A stretch of 64,000 nt of DNA from Branchiostoma floridae. Taxonomy: Eukaryota > Chordata > Leptocardii > Amphioxiformes > Branchiostomatidae. Below, piece by piece: positions 52,367 to 63,613 of the stretch. The notes beneath the pieces were generated by a model. That model was not told the origin of the DNA. It did not search any database and saw nothing but the letters and a program-made list of their open reading frames with translations. The first letter of the stretch is position 1. Each line of letters starts with the position of its first letter. Position numbers and translations under genes: made by a program. The stretch is taken from NCBI RefSeq assembly GCF_000003815.2, contig NC_049984.1, positions 3,632,434 through 3,696,433 of the forward strand. The letters are read 5' to 3'.

Positions 52367-55300
52367 CTGCGGAAGGATATATACAGGGTTAGTCTTCCTG
52401 CTGATGTTAGGGGAGTCGCTCTTTTTAAATGTCCGATAGAATTTATGAGATTAGGGGTGGGTACTGGTACAGAAAATTCAGGTCCAGGTCCGGTTCAGAT
52501 CCAGAGGATCAGACCCGGGTCTGGACCTGAACCTGATTCAGTATTCAAAACAATGCTCCATTTAGCTACAAAGAAATATGTTTTGTGGAGTATTCTACTC
52601 CCACTGGCATTTTAAAATCTTACAAGGCTAACTGCCTATGTCTACTGGTTGTAAACCTTGGTAGAAATGACTATATACTCAACTCTACTCTCAAATAAGC
52701 AAAAACGGTTTTGTATATATACTGGTACACCGTATTGGTACTAGTACCCACCCCTATGTGAGATGTATACATGAAACTGTGCATACATCAGCACCTGGTC
52801 ACACTGCAAAGGAAAGGCGATGTTACATCTACATCAGGACTGTCTCCAGGACCCGTCCTTCCGTCGTGGGACAGAAAATAATTCCATGGTGACCCAATCC
52901 GTCCTAAAAGTTTAAACTCCATGACAAAAACTGATGAAACAACAGATTTAAGAACAAAAATCAACAATATCGGCTCCTAGACTAAACAATTAGTTTCATT
53001 TGTATATTTATATGTTTCGAAATGTATGTCTATTTATTTTCTTTGTGATATGCTTTAAATTTATTTCCTTGTATGTAAATACTGGGCCCTATTGAAAGCC
53101 AGTTTCTCTAAAATGAATAGGCCACCCAGGCGTTTGAAAATAAACAAACAAAAACAAAGACAGAAAGAAATTAAAGCTGCAGACAGCCCTGATTTACATG
53201 ACTGACTATTGTATCTCTCTATGTCAGCTGATCTCTCCTAATTTGTCAAGCTCTGTAGTATCTCTGCACTGATTTGTCATCAGATCGTGCCTCCTTTGTA
53301 GACGTCTTCAAAGCGCTGACGTTTATTTTTGCCGGGAGCGCTGATTTGCCATATTCAATATGAGCAGTTTCTCTGATGCCTGGGCCCCTGGGGTGATCAT
53401 TGATTATGTGCCTTATTGCAAAAAATCATGAATTTGTCTGGGAAATGAGTCTAATTAGATCAGTGCTGTCGCTATAAGCCCATATTACAAGCTTGGTGAA
53501 TGGCAGAAAAACCGTCCAACAGACGTCTTACTTTTTTATAATTAGGCCACACCAATTTAATTTCTTGGTTCACGGATTTGCTCGCCCCTATTTTTTGAAA
53601 AAAATAAAAATAAAAATAAAAATTATCACTCGGCAAATTTTCACCATTAATGAAACCATTCACCAACTTTCTGGTGTAGCAAATTGGCCTTTATATTATA
53701 AGCTCCTTAAAGTGTGGGTACAGGTGCTGTTACTGTATAATAATAGTGTTTTTGTACTTTTTTCAAGCTGAAAACTTTTTTTCTTTATGTTTTGGATTAG
53801 CCGTTACCTTTACCTCAACCATTTTACAATTTTTATTTTTATTTTTATTTCGCCCTCTCGCTCCATATTTTTAATGAAAAAATCCGTGAACCAAGAAATT
53901 AAATTGGTGTGGCCTTAGAAGAAAGTTTTCTCCTAGTAGCTGGTCTTAGAGCAAGATTTCTCTCTGAAAATGTCATCTGCCTCTTAATGTTTAAGTAGTA
54001 AAGCTGATAATTCTGGTCAACAGGGAAACCCTGCTTGTTAAGTTTCAAACATCCATTATTATGGCCCATAGTATTAAAAGTGCAAATTAAGGAACCACAA
54101 GGTCTAAGTTCCTCTTTTGTAACAGTGATACGATGTTGCTGCTCTTTCACAATCAAGTCTTCTCGACCATTGAAATGGCCTAGAGGCATGAAGGCATGAA
54201 GGCTGCAGACACAAAAGTACCTTTCGGCTGGAAGAAAAATGACTTTTGTCCACCCGCATGCTTCTCCATTGCAATCATTGAACTAATCAATCATTCATCA
54301 AGCTTGCCACACTCTTAGATAAGGGACAGATCTGGCAAATACTGCACCACAACAAATATGCAACTTTTTGCATCCTACAAAATGGTATAGTTACTGCATT
54401 ATACCATGGGCATGGCAATCTGTACAGTTGAACTGTCAATACAGAACTGAAAAAGTTTAACCGTCCAAGTGTCAGTACAGGCCAATTATAAAGCTGCAGC
54501 TCAAACTGGCCATGACATTTGGCGGGTTAAAATGCATACGTCTATCATTATTTGTGTGTAAGCAGGCAGGCGACAGCATGCCGCGTTCTGTACAGTGTCC
54601 TTGCACAGGACTCAGCATACATTGTACATGTGCAACATTGTTTCTAATTCAAGGATACTACAGTCAAACCTGATTAATTAGGCATCAACCTGGCACAGAC
54701 AACCACTTCCACAAGCCACATCTTAAAACAGTCATGTCCATTTTAACATACTGTAAATGCATTTAAGTTTGCAGGGGTTCAATGTTGCGTTTGAGAAGGA
54801 GTTATTATAAGCGCTCGGACACTACAGAAAATGCGAACATAAAACTCCAGCAAACATTTAAATGCATTTATAGTAGTTAAGCCCACCCTGTCCTGAGCAA
54901 CAAACCGTCCTCAGCAACCATTTTCCTCAGTCCATTAAGTGGTTACTGAATCTAAGTATGACTGATTACAATATGGAGGGCAAAGCATTTCTTTTGTAGC
55001 AAAATGTCATAGAATTGCATCCAGCCTTTGTCATGACCCTTACAACTATAATATAATAACAACCAACAATATGCCAAAAAGCAGCTACTCAAGCATCTGG
55101 ATATGATTTTGGAAACATTAATTACTACGGCCTGTAATGTTCAAAGTGCAAACCAGGGAACCACAAGGTCTAAGTTCCTCCTATGTAAGAGTTCCTCTTA
55201 TGTTTCCAAAATCATATCCAGTTGCTTGAGTAACTGCTTTTTGACATATCTCATTACCTGGATGTCTAACTGTCATCGACCCAACCAACCAACCAACGAT

Positions 55301-58300
55301 ACATTTCAACTGGAGTATAAAGAAATCAGTCACCCTCAAGCTCATCGGCATTCCTACGTCGTTCCACTTTCGCTTGTCTGCTCAAACGGTTTCCTCTCCT
55401 CTCTTGCCTCTTCGGGAGCCGAGGCAGCCGAGCATCCCAGGCTGCTTCGAAACCTCTGGAAGCAGGTCGGATTCCCGCCGCTGGCTTGGGACGTCAGAGC
55501 CTCCACCTCAACCAGCAGGTCTTCCGCGATTCCCTCGCCGTCTTCATCGTCTTTTTTAGACCCGGTGATCATCCTCATAATGAAGCATTGCCTTTTCTCT
55601 GGGCTTTCTGTAGTAGACTTGTCGTACTTCGGTTTGGGACTACTTCTTGGTTGTGTAGTACAGGCTGCCCCTATGTTATCTGTAGTCTTGGAGGTGCTGG
55701 GTTTTACATTATGCCCTCTCCTTGGACTGCCGTTGTGTTTTGGTCCAGAGCTGTTTTTCGCTTTAGAAGCGTGAACATCCCTTCGTTGAGGATTCTGAGT
55801 CCTCGTGGTGTCTCCTACGACACCTGAAAAAGTCGCGCTGCGCTTTTTTCTGGGACTGCCAACATCTGACGGCACCTTGCCGTACCCTGTCGCATTACTA
55901 GCTATGGAGATCTCCCTCGATAGTCGATGCTGTCTAACCCTTTGAGAGTCCGAATGGCCAGCAGTGGATGCTGCACTTGTCTGTAGAGCCTTCGTTTCAT
56001 CTTTCGAGCTTTGCGAAGAAGATGATTTGCTACTGCTGATCGAAGTTCTTTGCTTTCTCAACGGACTTTCTACACTCGTCCTTTTTGCCAGTGGACTTCT
56101 CGGCTCGCCTATCCCACCCGAAACAGTCGCGCTACGCTTTTGACGAGGGCTGTCGATGGCGCTACCCGTCGTAGAGCGTAGTTTTTGACTTTGGCTGTCC
56201 TTTGCCTTCGCGTTCTTTGCCAACGTTGGGCTGTGCTTTGGCCGTGGACTGTCTTTAGCACTTGACGACGTTTCTGCAGGTTTCACAATCAAGCTCAGGT
56301 CTCTTTGGGAGAGTGACAGAAGAGAAAAGCGGTTAAGAGGCAAACAAGGATGACACAAACCGCAGGGTTCTAGTCAGGATTTTATTTTAGCATAATATAA
56401 TGGCCAGGAAGCAAAACCACCAATCAAGGGGATTGCGTGGAAAGCCGATATTAGTCCTTCCAGGGTAAGGTCTTTTTTTTTTAAATGTAGGGTAAGTACT
56501 CTTAGATCATGGACTTTCAAGTCTGTCAAGATTTGGGGGATGTTTTTGGTCAATTTGGAGGGTCGTATCAACATTTTCATACTTGGTCAGATATTACTCC
56601 ACAAGTCATGTATATACTAGCAAAGTAGCAGTATGCTAATTGAAAATTAGCGTAGTGGTCCGCATTTAGTGTGTTGGTCACAATTAAATATTCTAGCGTG
56701 GTGACCCGTTATGCTAAAATGAACAAGCTAGAACCCTGGTTGAAACCACATTGGCAGGCAGTTCTTCATTACAAACACAACAGTGAGCCACACAGAATGA
56801 TACAAACACGTAAACCAAATCATACAGTTTTGTGTACCTTATATAGTGCATCAATGTGCAAGGTAGAGTGTAGATGTATAGTTAAGTTTTTTTCTGTCAA
56901 ATTTGAGCAGTAGTGGTAGTTATTTGCCAGATCTGTCTCCTGAGGTCTGATACTAGTATGATAACCCTCTAGTAATACCCTGAGTGTAAATGTCTTTGAA
57001 AAGGGAAAAATATAACTATTGAGAAAAAGGATTCAAAGTCAAACACAACAAACATGAGTCTAGCGAGGAAGAAAATCAAGTTCCCAATATATCCATGAAT
57101 TCATGTTAAGCAATCAAGTAGAACTTGTATGTATATATCCAAGGTTTGATGGCTTGGAATTGTTCTGCAAAAGTCCATTGGCATTGCAGGCTTGCCATTG
57201 CAAGTTCTCAGAGTTCATTATTGGGTGGGCCGACTACTCTCTATCTTTGCAGTCCAGGGTTGAATTGCCAGGAGCTAATACAACAGGGTTGTAGCCAGCC
57301 TGAAATCATTTTCAGTCCCCTCGATTTTGAATGGGAATCCTATCGAGCACCGAAGGCATGGCGTGGTGTTGCGCGTCATTTCTAGGGGGTCTGGGTCCCA
57401 GAAAATTTTGAAACCTAGACCCTCTGAAACACTATTTCCTGCATTTTGAGGTGCAAATTTTGCTTGTTCATTAAGCTGTTCAATGTCATCTGTTTTGGTG
57501 AGGAAGAACACATGGGTTTCATTTTTTTATATCTTTACATATCAATTTTTGTCTGTCCCTGGGGACAGAATGGAGAAAACTTTTTTCAGTCCCCAGCTGC
57601 ATAATTCCTTCAAAGGACTGAAGGACAGGTGCTGGCTACAACCCTGGCTTACAATAGGCTGAGCTAAGTTGCAATGGTCTGGAGCGGATGCCATTCGACG
57701 CTAACTTAGGTGACCTCAATATGACATTAACTGCCACAGGTGCAGCCAAAGGACTGAAAGTGCCATGCCATGCCATGTACATCTGCACTTTGTGGCTCTA
57801 TTACAAAGTGTCAGAGCAAAAATCTGAAAGAACAAAGGCGCAACCCACGTATAGTAGTGCAATATAGTCATGTACATGTGATGAGCATGATGAGCAGCCA
57901 TAAGAAAATGTTGCAAAAAACTGCGAGACTGTTGCATAGCCGTACATGTACGTATGTGCATGAGGGTGTCATGGTGATGACAGCAAATAACATGCATCCA
58001 GTGATCTCATACACTCAGGTAATAAATATATATCATATAATTTCAGCACAAGGCAATCTCCAACTCTATCTAGGTATACATAGTTTTTTATCATTGAAAG
58101 CTAGATTTATAACATCTTTGCACACGGTGCCATCTTAGATATTGCAATACATTTACATGTAGCATGCTGGTGGTCAAATATACTCATATCACTCAAACTC
58201 GGCTAAACTTGGCTTGAATGTATGCATATGTGAGCATTGGACAGCCATGCCATATTGAGTGACATCACCCATGCATGCAAAGATGTTCCACAAATGTGCA

Positions 58301-61300
58301 AAAAGGCAAACATGAAACATCAATAGCTTATCACAGATACCTCTTATAACTAATGCATAAGTGCTTTGAAAGCATGTCTGGATAGGGGCAATCCATTGAA
58401 AGCTTTTACCAAGACCTAATATGCAATATAGAAGTCTTCTTAAAAGTCTCAAAAGTTCCCAGAAATCAGAAATCTTGATATCATCTGATTATGTTGTTGT
58501 TTCCAGACCTTTGCCACAATACAGCAAAGGGAACACTACTAGTAGGAGAACAGTCTGGTAATGTCATTAGACTATCAATAGAAGTGTCTTTTTTCTAAAC
58601 CCCCAAATTAGCAGGAGCAACTAAACATACATGTGACACTACGTCATGTACATGTATGTGGGGCACCAGCTGTTGATCTAGATGCCATGACGTCAGTACG
58701 GACATGACTTGTGATATTTCACTTTGACTGTGTGACATCATCTTCTATAGGGCGGGTCAGCCCTTGAAGGGCTGGACAAGTCCTCTGGGCAAGTGAAAGT
58801 CATGATCGGGCAAGCGTATGTCCTACCCACTTGCCCGATCAGGCAAGTCATATTTTTTTGATGAGGGGGTTTTGATGTACCTGTTTTGTCTACTGTCAAA
58901 CAAAAGTCGAGCACACAATTTTTGCAATTCAGCTTCTGATGATGTAGGATTAAACAAAAGTTTGGGGAGTATTTCCTGGCAGATGTTGAAATAATACAAA
59001 GCTGAGCTAAATTCTTATGAAATTCTGTCCCACCAGTTTTCGATTAGCATCTATGGTGATGTGAAACTTTACAAATAACATTGCAAGCAGACATTTTCAG
59101 TGGTGGATTTGGCAAGTGTATGGCTTTGTGACCTATACGTTCATGTAAGGACTAACATTGACAGGTACACAAAATAACAGCTGGGAGGTTCAGCTTTGCA
59201 AGAAAGAGAGAGAGAAGGGAGAAACAAAGACATAGGATGGGTACACATAAAAATGGACAATAGCCCAAAACAGCGAAACGAAAACAGGCGGCTCTCTCTC
59301 TCCCAACACACATGATCTATAAAACACTCAAAAAGTTCAATAAAAACTGGCTAATTACAATAGCTCTTTCACTGCCTCTTCATCTTCTGAGAAAGGTGAG
59401 TGGGGGTACTTTTGGCGCAGCCATTTTCTAAGCTGTATGTGCAAATGGGATAGAGTCAGTGGTTAAAGATTCATCGGACAAAAGGTGTGATCAAATGGAC
59501 GGAAGAAATCGGGATTCGTTAGAATGCGGTGGCGTGAGCTGGGATGGTCAAAAAGACGCAGACATTAGCACATGGTGCGGCATCATAAAAAATGCTGCTT
59601 TTGCTGCAAAGGCATTATCAAAGGTATGATCCAGAATATGCAGCAGCTTTACATTCCATATATGAACAACTCATACTTAGTGGCCGGCAGAATTATCTAT
59701 CTCAATATGTACCTAAAACAATAATGAGTACTATACTGGAGGAACAAAGGCATTTGAATTGAAAATAAATTTGAATGATGGTGACTCTAAAAGTGTAATC
59801 ATCTAGGTGAAGGATAAATACAAATTCCTTGTTGCAACTTTTTGTCTTCTATTTTTTAAAGTATTTTCGAATCTGAAGGCTTTATTTTAGAAATACATTT
59901 TTCAGATTCAAAATTGACGATTGGGATAAATTTAAATGGGATGAAACTTATTGCAGCAACGTATAACTTTGGACAGCTGCACTTGTCAAGTACCCTGCTA
60001 GGAGGAGCATTTGAATCATATTTCATTTCACCTATACTATTTATCGAATGACATGTACTATATTGGAATTAAAAAATCAGCAAATAGCGTCCAATGAATT
60101 GGGTCTTTACTTATAACTCAAAATGACATATTCCCATTTTTACAGGAGCTTTGAAGCAAAGAGGCCAGGTTCTATGATTTATTTTAGCATTCTCATTAAG
60201 GATAGAGAGATTGTACAATCATTAAAATATAGCAGTTTTCCGTGGACCATTGATTTTATTTCCAAAGTCCCAAACATCAAGCTTTCTAGAGGAGCTTTGC
60301 ACTAAAGCAGCCTGGTACTACTGTTTTAAGTTTGTAGCATTCTCACACTACAAGCATGCAGTGTTAAACACAGAAGTTTTATTACAGGGCTGTCTAATTC
60401 ACAATCCAGAAAGAGCATTAGTAAGGCATTGTGTTATGCTTTCAATTAGAAAAAGTTTAGTTCAATACCGCAATGATATGGTAATGATAAAGGAAATTTC
60501 AGAAAAAAAGTAGTTTAAGAGATTGAAATATAAGTCCAGAACCAATGAATGATATAATGGCTGAGAGTACGTTACCTGGTGGATGGCCATCACATGTTGG
60601 GACCCAGGATCAAGCACACAAGAGAGATGGAAGAGAGCAAATACGACAGTAAGGATATACAAAGTTGCTTAGTGACAGGGTTGGACAAGTTTTTTTAAGA
60701 TTCACTTGTCCGAACGGGAAAGTGCTTTTTTCATTTGTCCGAAATTATGACATTCTTCTATGTATTTTCACTTCCAAACCAACTTTTCATTTGTCCGAAA
60801 TTAAAATGACATTTTTCTCTGTATTTTCACTTCCACCAATGGAATTCTTTTATCATTGGCTTTCTTTTTCTGTGTTGAACAATGCTTGATGTCATGACTG
60901 TGAAAAGTAACAAGTATGAAAATCTCACTCATGGAAAAATCTTACTTGTTGATCAGGCAAGTTTGGTACTTTCGCTTGCCCGGGACAGCAGCTAATAGAC
61001 TTGTCCAACCCTGAGTTAAGTAAATCTACTCTTCAAAGAGAAATAAGAACTTTCCAATGACAAAGTATAACATACTGTATAGCCAAAGGTTCAGCACCAA
61101 GGACAGCGTCTATATGTATTTTTACTCTCTGAGTAGAGGTTAGGCTTTAACTTGTTTCAGACATCTTTCGAGACATTTTTATTGGGCTTTCTGTTTTTTT
61201 AGGATTTCCAAGTAGTAGAAAGCCCAATAAAAATGCCTGAACAGACATCCCAAACAAGCTGGAGCCTAACCTCTGCTTGGAGACAAAAGTAAGCCAAGAG

Positions 61301-63613
61301 GGAACTGAAACACAGGCACACACAACCAGCCATCATCAGCCATCTAGGACCTGCGGATGACCACAAGTAACCAGGATTCAGGAAATGGAATTTTTAAGGA
61401 GATCACTGTTCTGGAGCTATAAAAGTCTAGCACACGGTGAATAGATGAAATTTTATAGTTCATGTACAAACGTATATAAATTTTGGAGGTGAAACACTCA
61501 GTCACACACAACCAGTCTTCATCATCCAGTTCTAGAAGATGCAGCAAAGAGGCAAAGAGCAAAGAGGTCAAAGTACAATCTCTCTGTTTAGAATTACTTT
61601 TTCAACTTAAAGTCACTAGTCCACAGTGTATGTTTTACAGCAGCTATAAAAGGTGAGGAATGTAAAACATCATGTTATAGCTTCATACATAACCTATTTT
61701 GGAGAATATAGCACCATGTAAACTTCAGGTAGACATGTTCATCAGCATTGTAATTTGGGGAAATTGTCTTACAATAGACAAATGTTGTTTCAAACTGCTG
61801 TCTTGTTACCTGGACATTTACTGTTTTCTATCTGGAATTATGTTGTAGAAGAGAGTGTAAAGAAAGAAAACTGGCAAGGGATTTACATTCCAAAATTACT
61901 TATAGCAGCATATAAACTTATAACCATAAGCATGGAGGCTAGACCATATATTCACTGACTGAAATCATGTAACAGTTACAAAATCAGTGTGGATGGATCC
62001 TGGTTCAATGAACACACAGTCAAGGATAAGCTGCAAATGAATTGTATTATTGATGATTTGATTTCTTCCTGCTGTCATACTTATATGAAACCAAATATAA
62101 TCTACTGTAACATATGTCAGATTAGGGAAAGGGTTTGCTCGAATACAACTTCACCCAAACAATAGATATCATGGCAAAAATGGCCCCAACATAGCATAAT
62201 ACAAACAACAGTAAGCCATGGAAATCGAAGCTAATCTGCGATTCTACTTCAGAATCTAATCTACACAATACTAGTCTAAGACAAAAACATGCCCTGGGCA
62301 TAGCGTCCAGGAAAGCGGCATAAGGTCTAGTAGCAAGATATATTATATATATATGATATAATACAAAACTGTAAATCAATATACAGTCAAACCTGGATTC
62401 AGCAACTACTTACATGTAAGGGACTGAGGAAAAATGGTTACTGAGGACATGTGGCTGTTCAGGGCAGGGTTAGGATAAACATAGTACCGGTAATTGTAAA
62501 AGGATAATTACTACTAGTAGGTGAATTCTTTTATGCAACCAATTTATACATACTTTTCCAAACTGATTGTATAAAAGAATTCTCCTATATTATATATTCT
62601 ACCAACCTGATCATGATAAAATTAATTTCAAAGCATGTACAATTGTAAAAAATCTGCTTGAGACTGGAGGTCATTGCCTGTACCTGGTGGTTGCCCTACC
62701 AGATATGACCGTTACGGTAATAAATGTTATTTTCTGAATAACTGGCCACACTAATTTGGTTCACAGATTAAAAAAATAAAATGAAAATATGTTTAACTGG
62801 AAAAACATCATGAAAACAAAGCCCGAGGACCAAGTTTATGCATAGTGCACTAAATTTTATGAAGTGAATACTGTCATATTCAAGTTTTCCTCCCTACCCT
62901 CTAGTTTTATGAGGTCCGCTTCCTATATTTTTATTTTTCAAAAACAGTGCACCAAGAAATCAACTTGGTGTGGCCTAATCAATGAAAGTTACCCACCTCG
63001 GATAACCTCATTGCATCAAACTCTTGTAGTTGTCGTTGGAAGCCGAAGTTTGGATTGGCCACGGCGCGGGCCTGCCGTATCGCCTTCAGTGTGTCCCGCC
63101 AGCCGAGATTCGTCACTGTCATCACGTACGCTGCTGCTACGGTTACGCTTCTGGACACACCCGCCAGACTGAAAGGAAGAGACGAGACATACTCTCATTA
63201 AAACAAGGAAGGCTAGGTATATATCATTTTATATCAGACCAAAACATAGCTGTACTCTCTCTCTCTCAAAAGATAAGAAATGAAGCTTTAACAAATAGCA
63301 AATAGAATATTTTACATTTGGACGGTTTCACGAGTTGGTGATAGTTACGCCATTTATTTTCTAATCTAACAATTGACAAATATTATTGACAGAAAAGCAT
63401 TGGCTAACAAATAACTAGTGATAAGAAAGAACCAACTGCAATTTTGTAAAAAAAAAATCTTTTAGTGCCAAACTTGCAGGTGAGCATCTTTATTTGATTA
63501 GTCTTAACCAAAAACAATATCAAAGTCTGACTCTATTACACATAATTCAATTAAACTTGTAGCACCATTGAATGGAAACTTACCAGTGTATTAAACAGGC
63601 ACCACCACCAAGT
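52118..63613 (-). CDS. DUSP22/DUSP15-type dual-specificity phosphatase (5' partial)
   Basis: Minus-strand exons: 63584-63613, 62997-63168, then either 52118-52366 or 59355-59432. The first two encode LGGGACLIHC and LAGVSRSVTVAAAYVMTVTN through FGFQRQLQEFDAM. Together they form the P-loop HCLAGVSRS (HCxxGxxRS; Cys nucleophile, Arg phosphate binding) and the helix typical of DUSP22 and DUSP15 (human CLVHCLAGVSRSVTLVIAY, and NPNVGFQRQLQEFE). The substrate-trapping Asp and the N-terminal myristoylation site lie upstream, outside the window. DUSP22-type enzymes dephosphorylate Tyr/Thr in kinase pathways (JNK, Src-family signalling); the substrate here is unknown. I cannot separate DUSP22 from DUSP15 from this part. 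Confidence 0.92.
52440..52760. repeat. Inverted repeat around GGGGTGGGTACTGG
   Basis: AGGGGTGGGTACTGGTAC at 52454 and GGTACTAGTACCCACCCCTA at 52737 are inverted ends of an element of about 300 bp with a GGTCCAGGTCCGGTTCAGAT core. It is intronic to the phosphatase gene. No ORF of note. Confidence 0.65.
53542..53917. mobile_element. MITE with TTAGGCCACACCAATTT ends, copy 1
   Basis: Left TTAGGCCACACCAATTTAAT..TTCTTGGTTCACGGATTT and right AAATCCGTGAACCAAGAAAT..AAATTGGTGTGGCCTTA are inverted repeats of about 45 bp, with A/T-rich AAAATAAAAATAAAAAT tracts inside both. A second member is at 62751-62979. Confidence 0.88.
53918..55353. other. Phosphatase intron: MITE fragments
   Basis: 54665-54960 has ACAGTCAAACCTGATTAATT and TCAGCAACCATTTTCCTCAG, ends also seen at 62383-62450 (pogo/Tigger-like CAGTCAAACCTG ends). 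54749-54875 is a TACTGTAAATGCATTTAAG MITE related to 45760-45909. 55065-55280 holds an inverted pair of the GGATATGATTTTGGAAAC family and ends CATTACCTGGATGTCTAAC. No exon seen. Confidence 0.55.
55354..56358 (-). CDS. Open exon encoding a Ser/Lys/Arg-rich protein, nested in the phosphatase intron
   Basis: A 335-codon open frame ending ESGTT-TAG. It is GC-richer than the surrounding intron and biased to Ser, Lys, Arg and Pro: SPRQKRSATVSGGIGEPRSP, KRTSVESPLRKQRTSISSS and SPRKKRSATFSGVVGD. The repeated SPR(Q/K)KRSAT(V/F)SG block and many R-x-x-S sites look like a disordered phosphoprotein. The end (CFIMRMITGSKKDDEDGEG, AEDLLVEVEAL, CFQRF) may be structured. There is no ATG in the first 250 codons, so it should be a spliced exon. 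Acceptors at 56302 (CTCTCCCAAAG, phase 2) or 56273 (AACCTGCAG, phase 1) do not fit the phase-0 end of the phosphatase exon. No family recognised. Confidence 0.5.
   Translation of the reverse strand: MCHPCLPLNRFSLLSLSQRDLSLIVKPAETSSSAKDSPRPKHSPTLAKNAKAKDSQSQKLRSTTGSAIDSPRQKRSATVSGGIGEPRSPLAKRTSVESPLRKQRTSISSSKSSSSQSSKDETKALQTSAASTAGHSDSQRVRQHRLSREISIASNATGYGKVPSDVGSPRKKRSATFSGVVGDTTRTQNPQRRDVHASKAKNSSGPKHNGSPRRGHNVKPSTSKTTDNIGAACTTQPRSSPKPKYDKSTTESPEKRQCFIMRMITGSKKDDEDGEGIAEDLLVEVEALTSQASGGNPTCFQRFRSSLGCSAASAPEEAREERKPFEQTSESGTT
56600..59354. other. Phosphatase intron with dispersed repeats
   Basis: 57280-57650 is an inverted-repeat element: ACAGGGTTGTAGCCAGCCTG at 57281 pairs with GTGCTGGCTACAACCCTGGC at 57630, and TTTTCAGTCCC occurs at both ends. 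58755-58860 has paired GGGCAAGT..ACTTGCCCGATC phrases. 58630-58720 is rich in TACATGTA-type words. No exon recognised. Confidence 0.5.
59355..59432 (-). CDS. Proximal alternative terminal exon of the DUSP22/15-like gene
   Basis: Acceptor TTTGCACATACAG, phase 0, 25 codons then TAA: LRKWLRQKYPHSPFSEDEEA then VKELL. It aligns residue for residue with the start of the distal exon (ERAWLRHTYPDSPFQSDAEA) and with human DUSP22 (QWLKEEYGESPLQDAEEAKN). Both exons accept the same phase-0 donor at 62997, so they are mutually exclusive 3' ends giving a short tail or the long K/E tail. It was too short to be found by length alone. Confidence 0.88.
   Translation of the reverse strand, partial: LRKWLRQKYPHSPFSEDEEAVKELL
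59433..62750. other. Phosphatase intron upstream of the proximal terminal exon
   Basis: 60677-61014 is an inverted-repeat element (GGGTTGGACAAGT to ACTTGTCCAACCC) related in words to 58755-58860. 61120-61291 is a hairpin: TAGAGGTTAGGCTTTAACTT pairs with GAGCCTAACCTCTGCTTGG, and TTTTTATTGGGCTTTCT with AGAAAGCCCAATAAAAA. A short frame at 59497-59631 (MDGRNRDSLECGG) is not supported. No exon seen. Confidence 0.5.
62751..62979. mobile_element. MITE with GGCCACACCAATTT-type ends, copy 2
   Basis: Left TGGCCACACTAATTTGGTTC and right CAAGAAATCAACTTGGTGTG then GCCTA are inverted. The ends match copy 1 at 53542-53917. It lies 18 bp downstream (on the minus strand) of the donor of phosphatase exon 62997-63168. 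Confidence 0.82.
62997..63168 (-). CDS. Phosphatase exon with the P-loop arginine and following helix
   Basis: Acceptor TCTTCCTTTCAG, entry phase 2, exit phase 0 at GAG/GTGGGT. It reads (C)LAGVSRSVTVAAAYVMTVT, NLGWRDTLKAIRQARAVANP and NFGFQRQLQEFDAMRLSE. This is the most diagnostic exon of the gene. The GWRDTLKAIRQARAVANPN segment is the signature of the DUSP15/22 group rather than MAP-kinase phosphatases. Confidence 0.96.
63584..63613 (-). CDS. 30-nt phosphatase microexon ending in the split catalytic Cys codon
   Basis: Minus strand: acceptor AAATTTCCTCTGCAG, 30 nt, donor CACTG/GTAAGT. In phase 2 it reads LGGGACLIHC with the Cys codon split TG/T into the next exon. It corresponds to human RGESCLVHC. 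Both borders match consensus and the peptide fits exactly, so I trust it despite its size. The next upstream exon should end in phase 2 and was not found in 63614-64000. Confidence 0.82.

Noticed and set aside
52051-52615. Plus-strand ORF starting MSGLSRVILLFLFLF
   Set aside because: It is the complement of the phosphatase terminal exon and its K/E tail.
59497-59631. Plus-strand ORF MDGRNRDSLECGG with a possible donor
   Set aside because: 44 codons with no motif, in the intron of a minus-strand gene. I could not connect it to any other exon.
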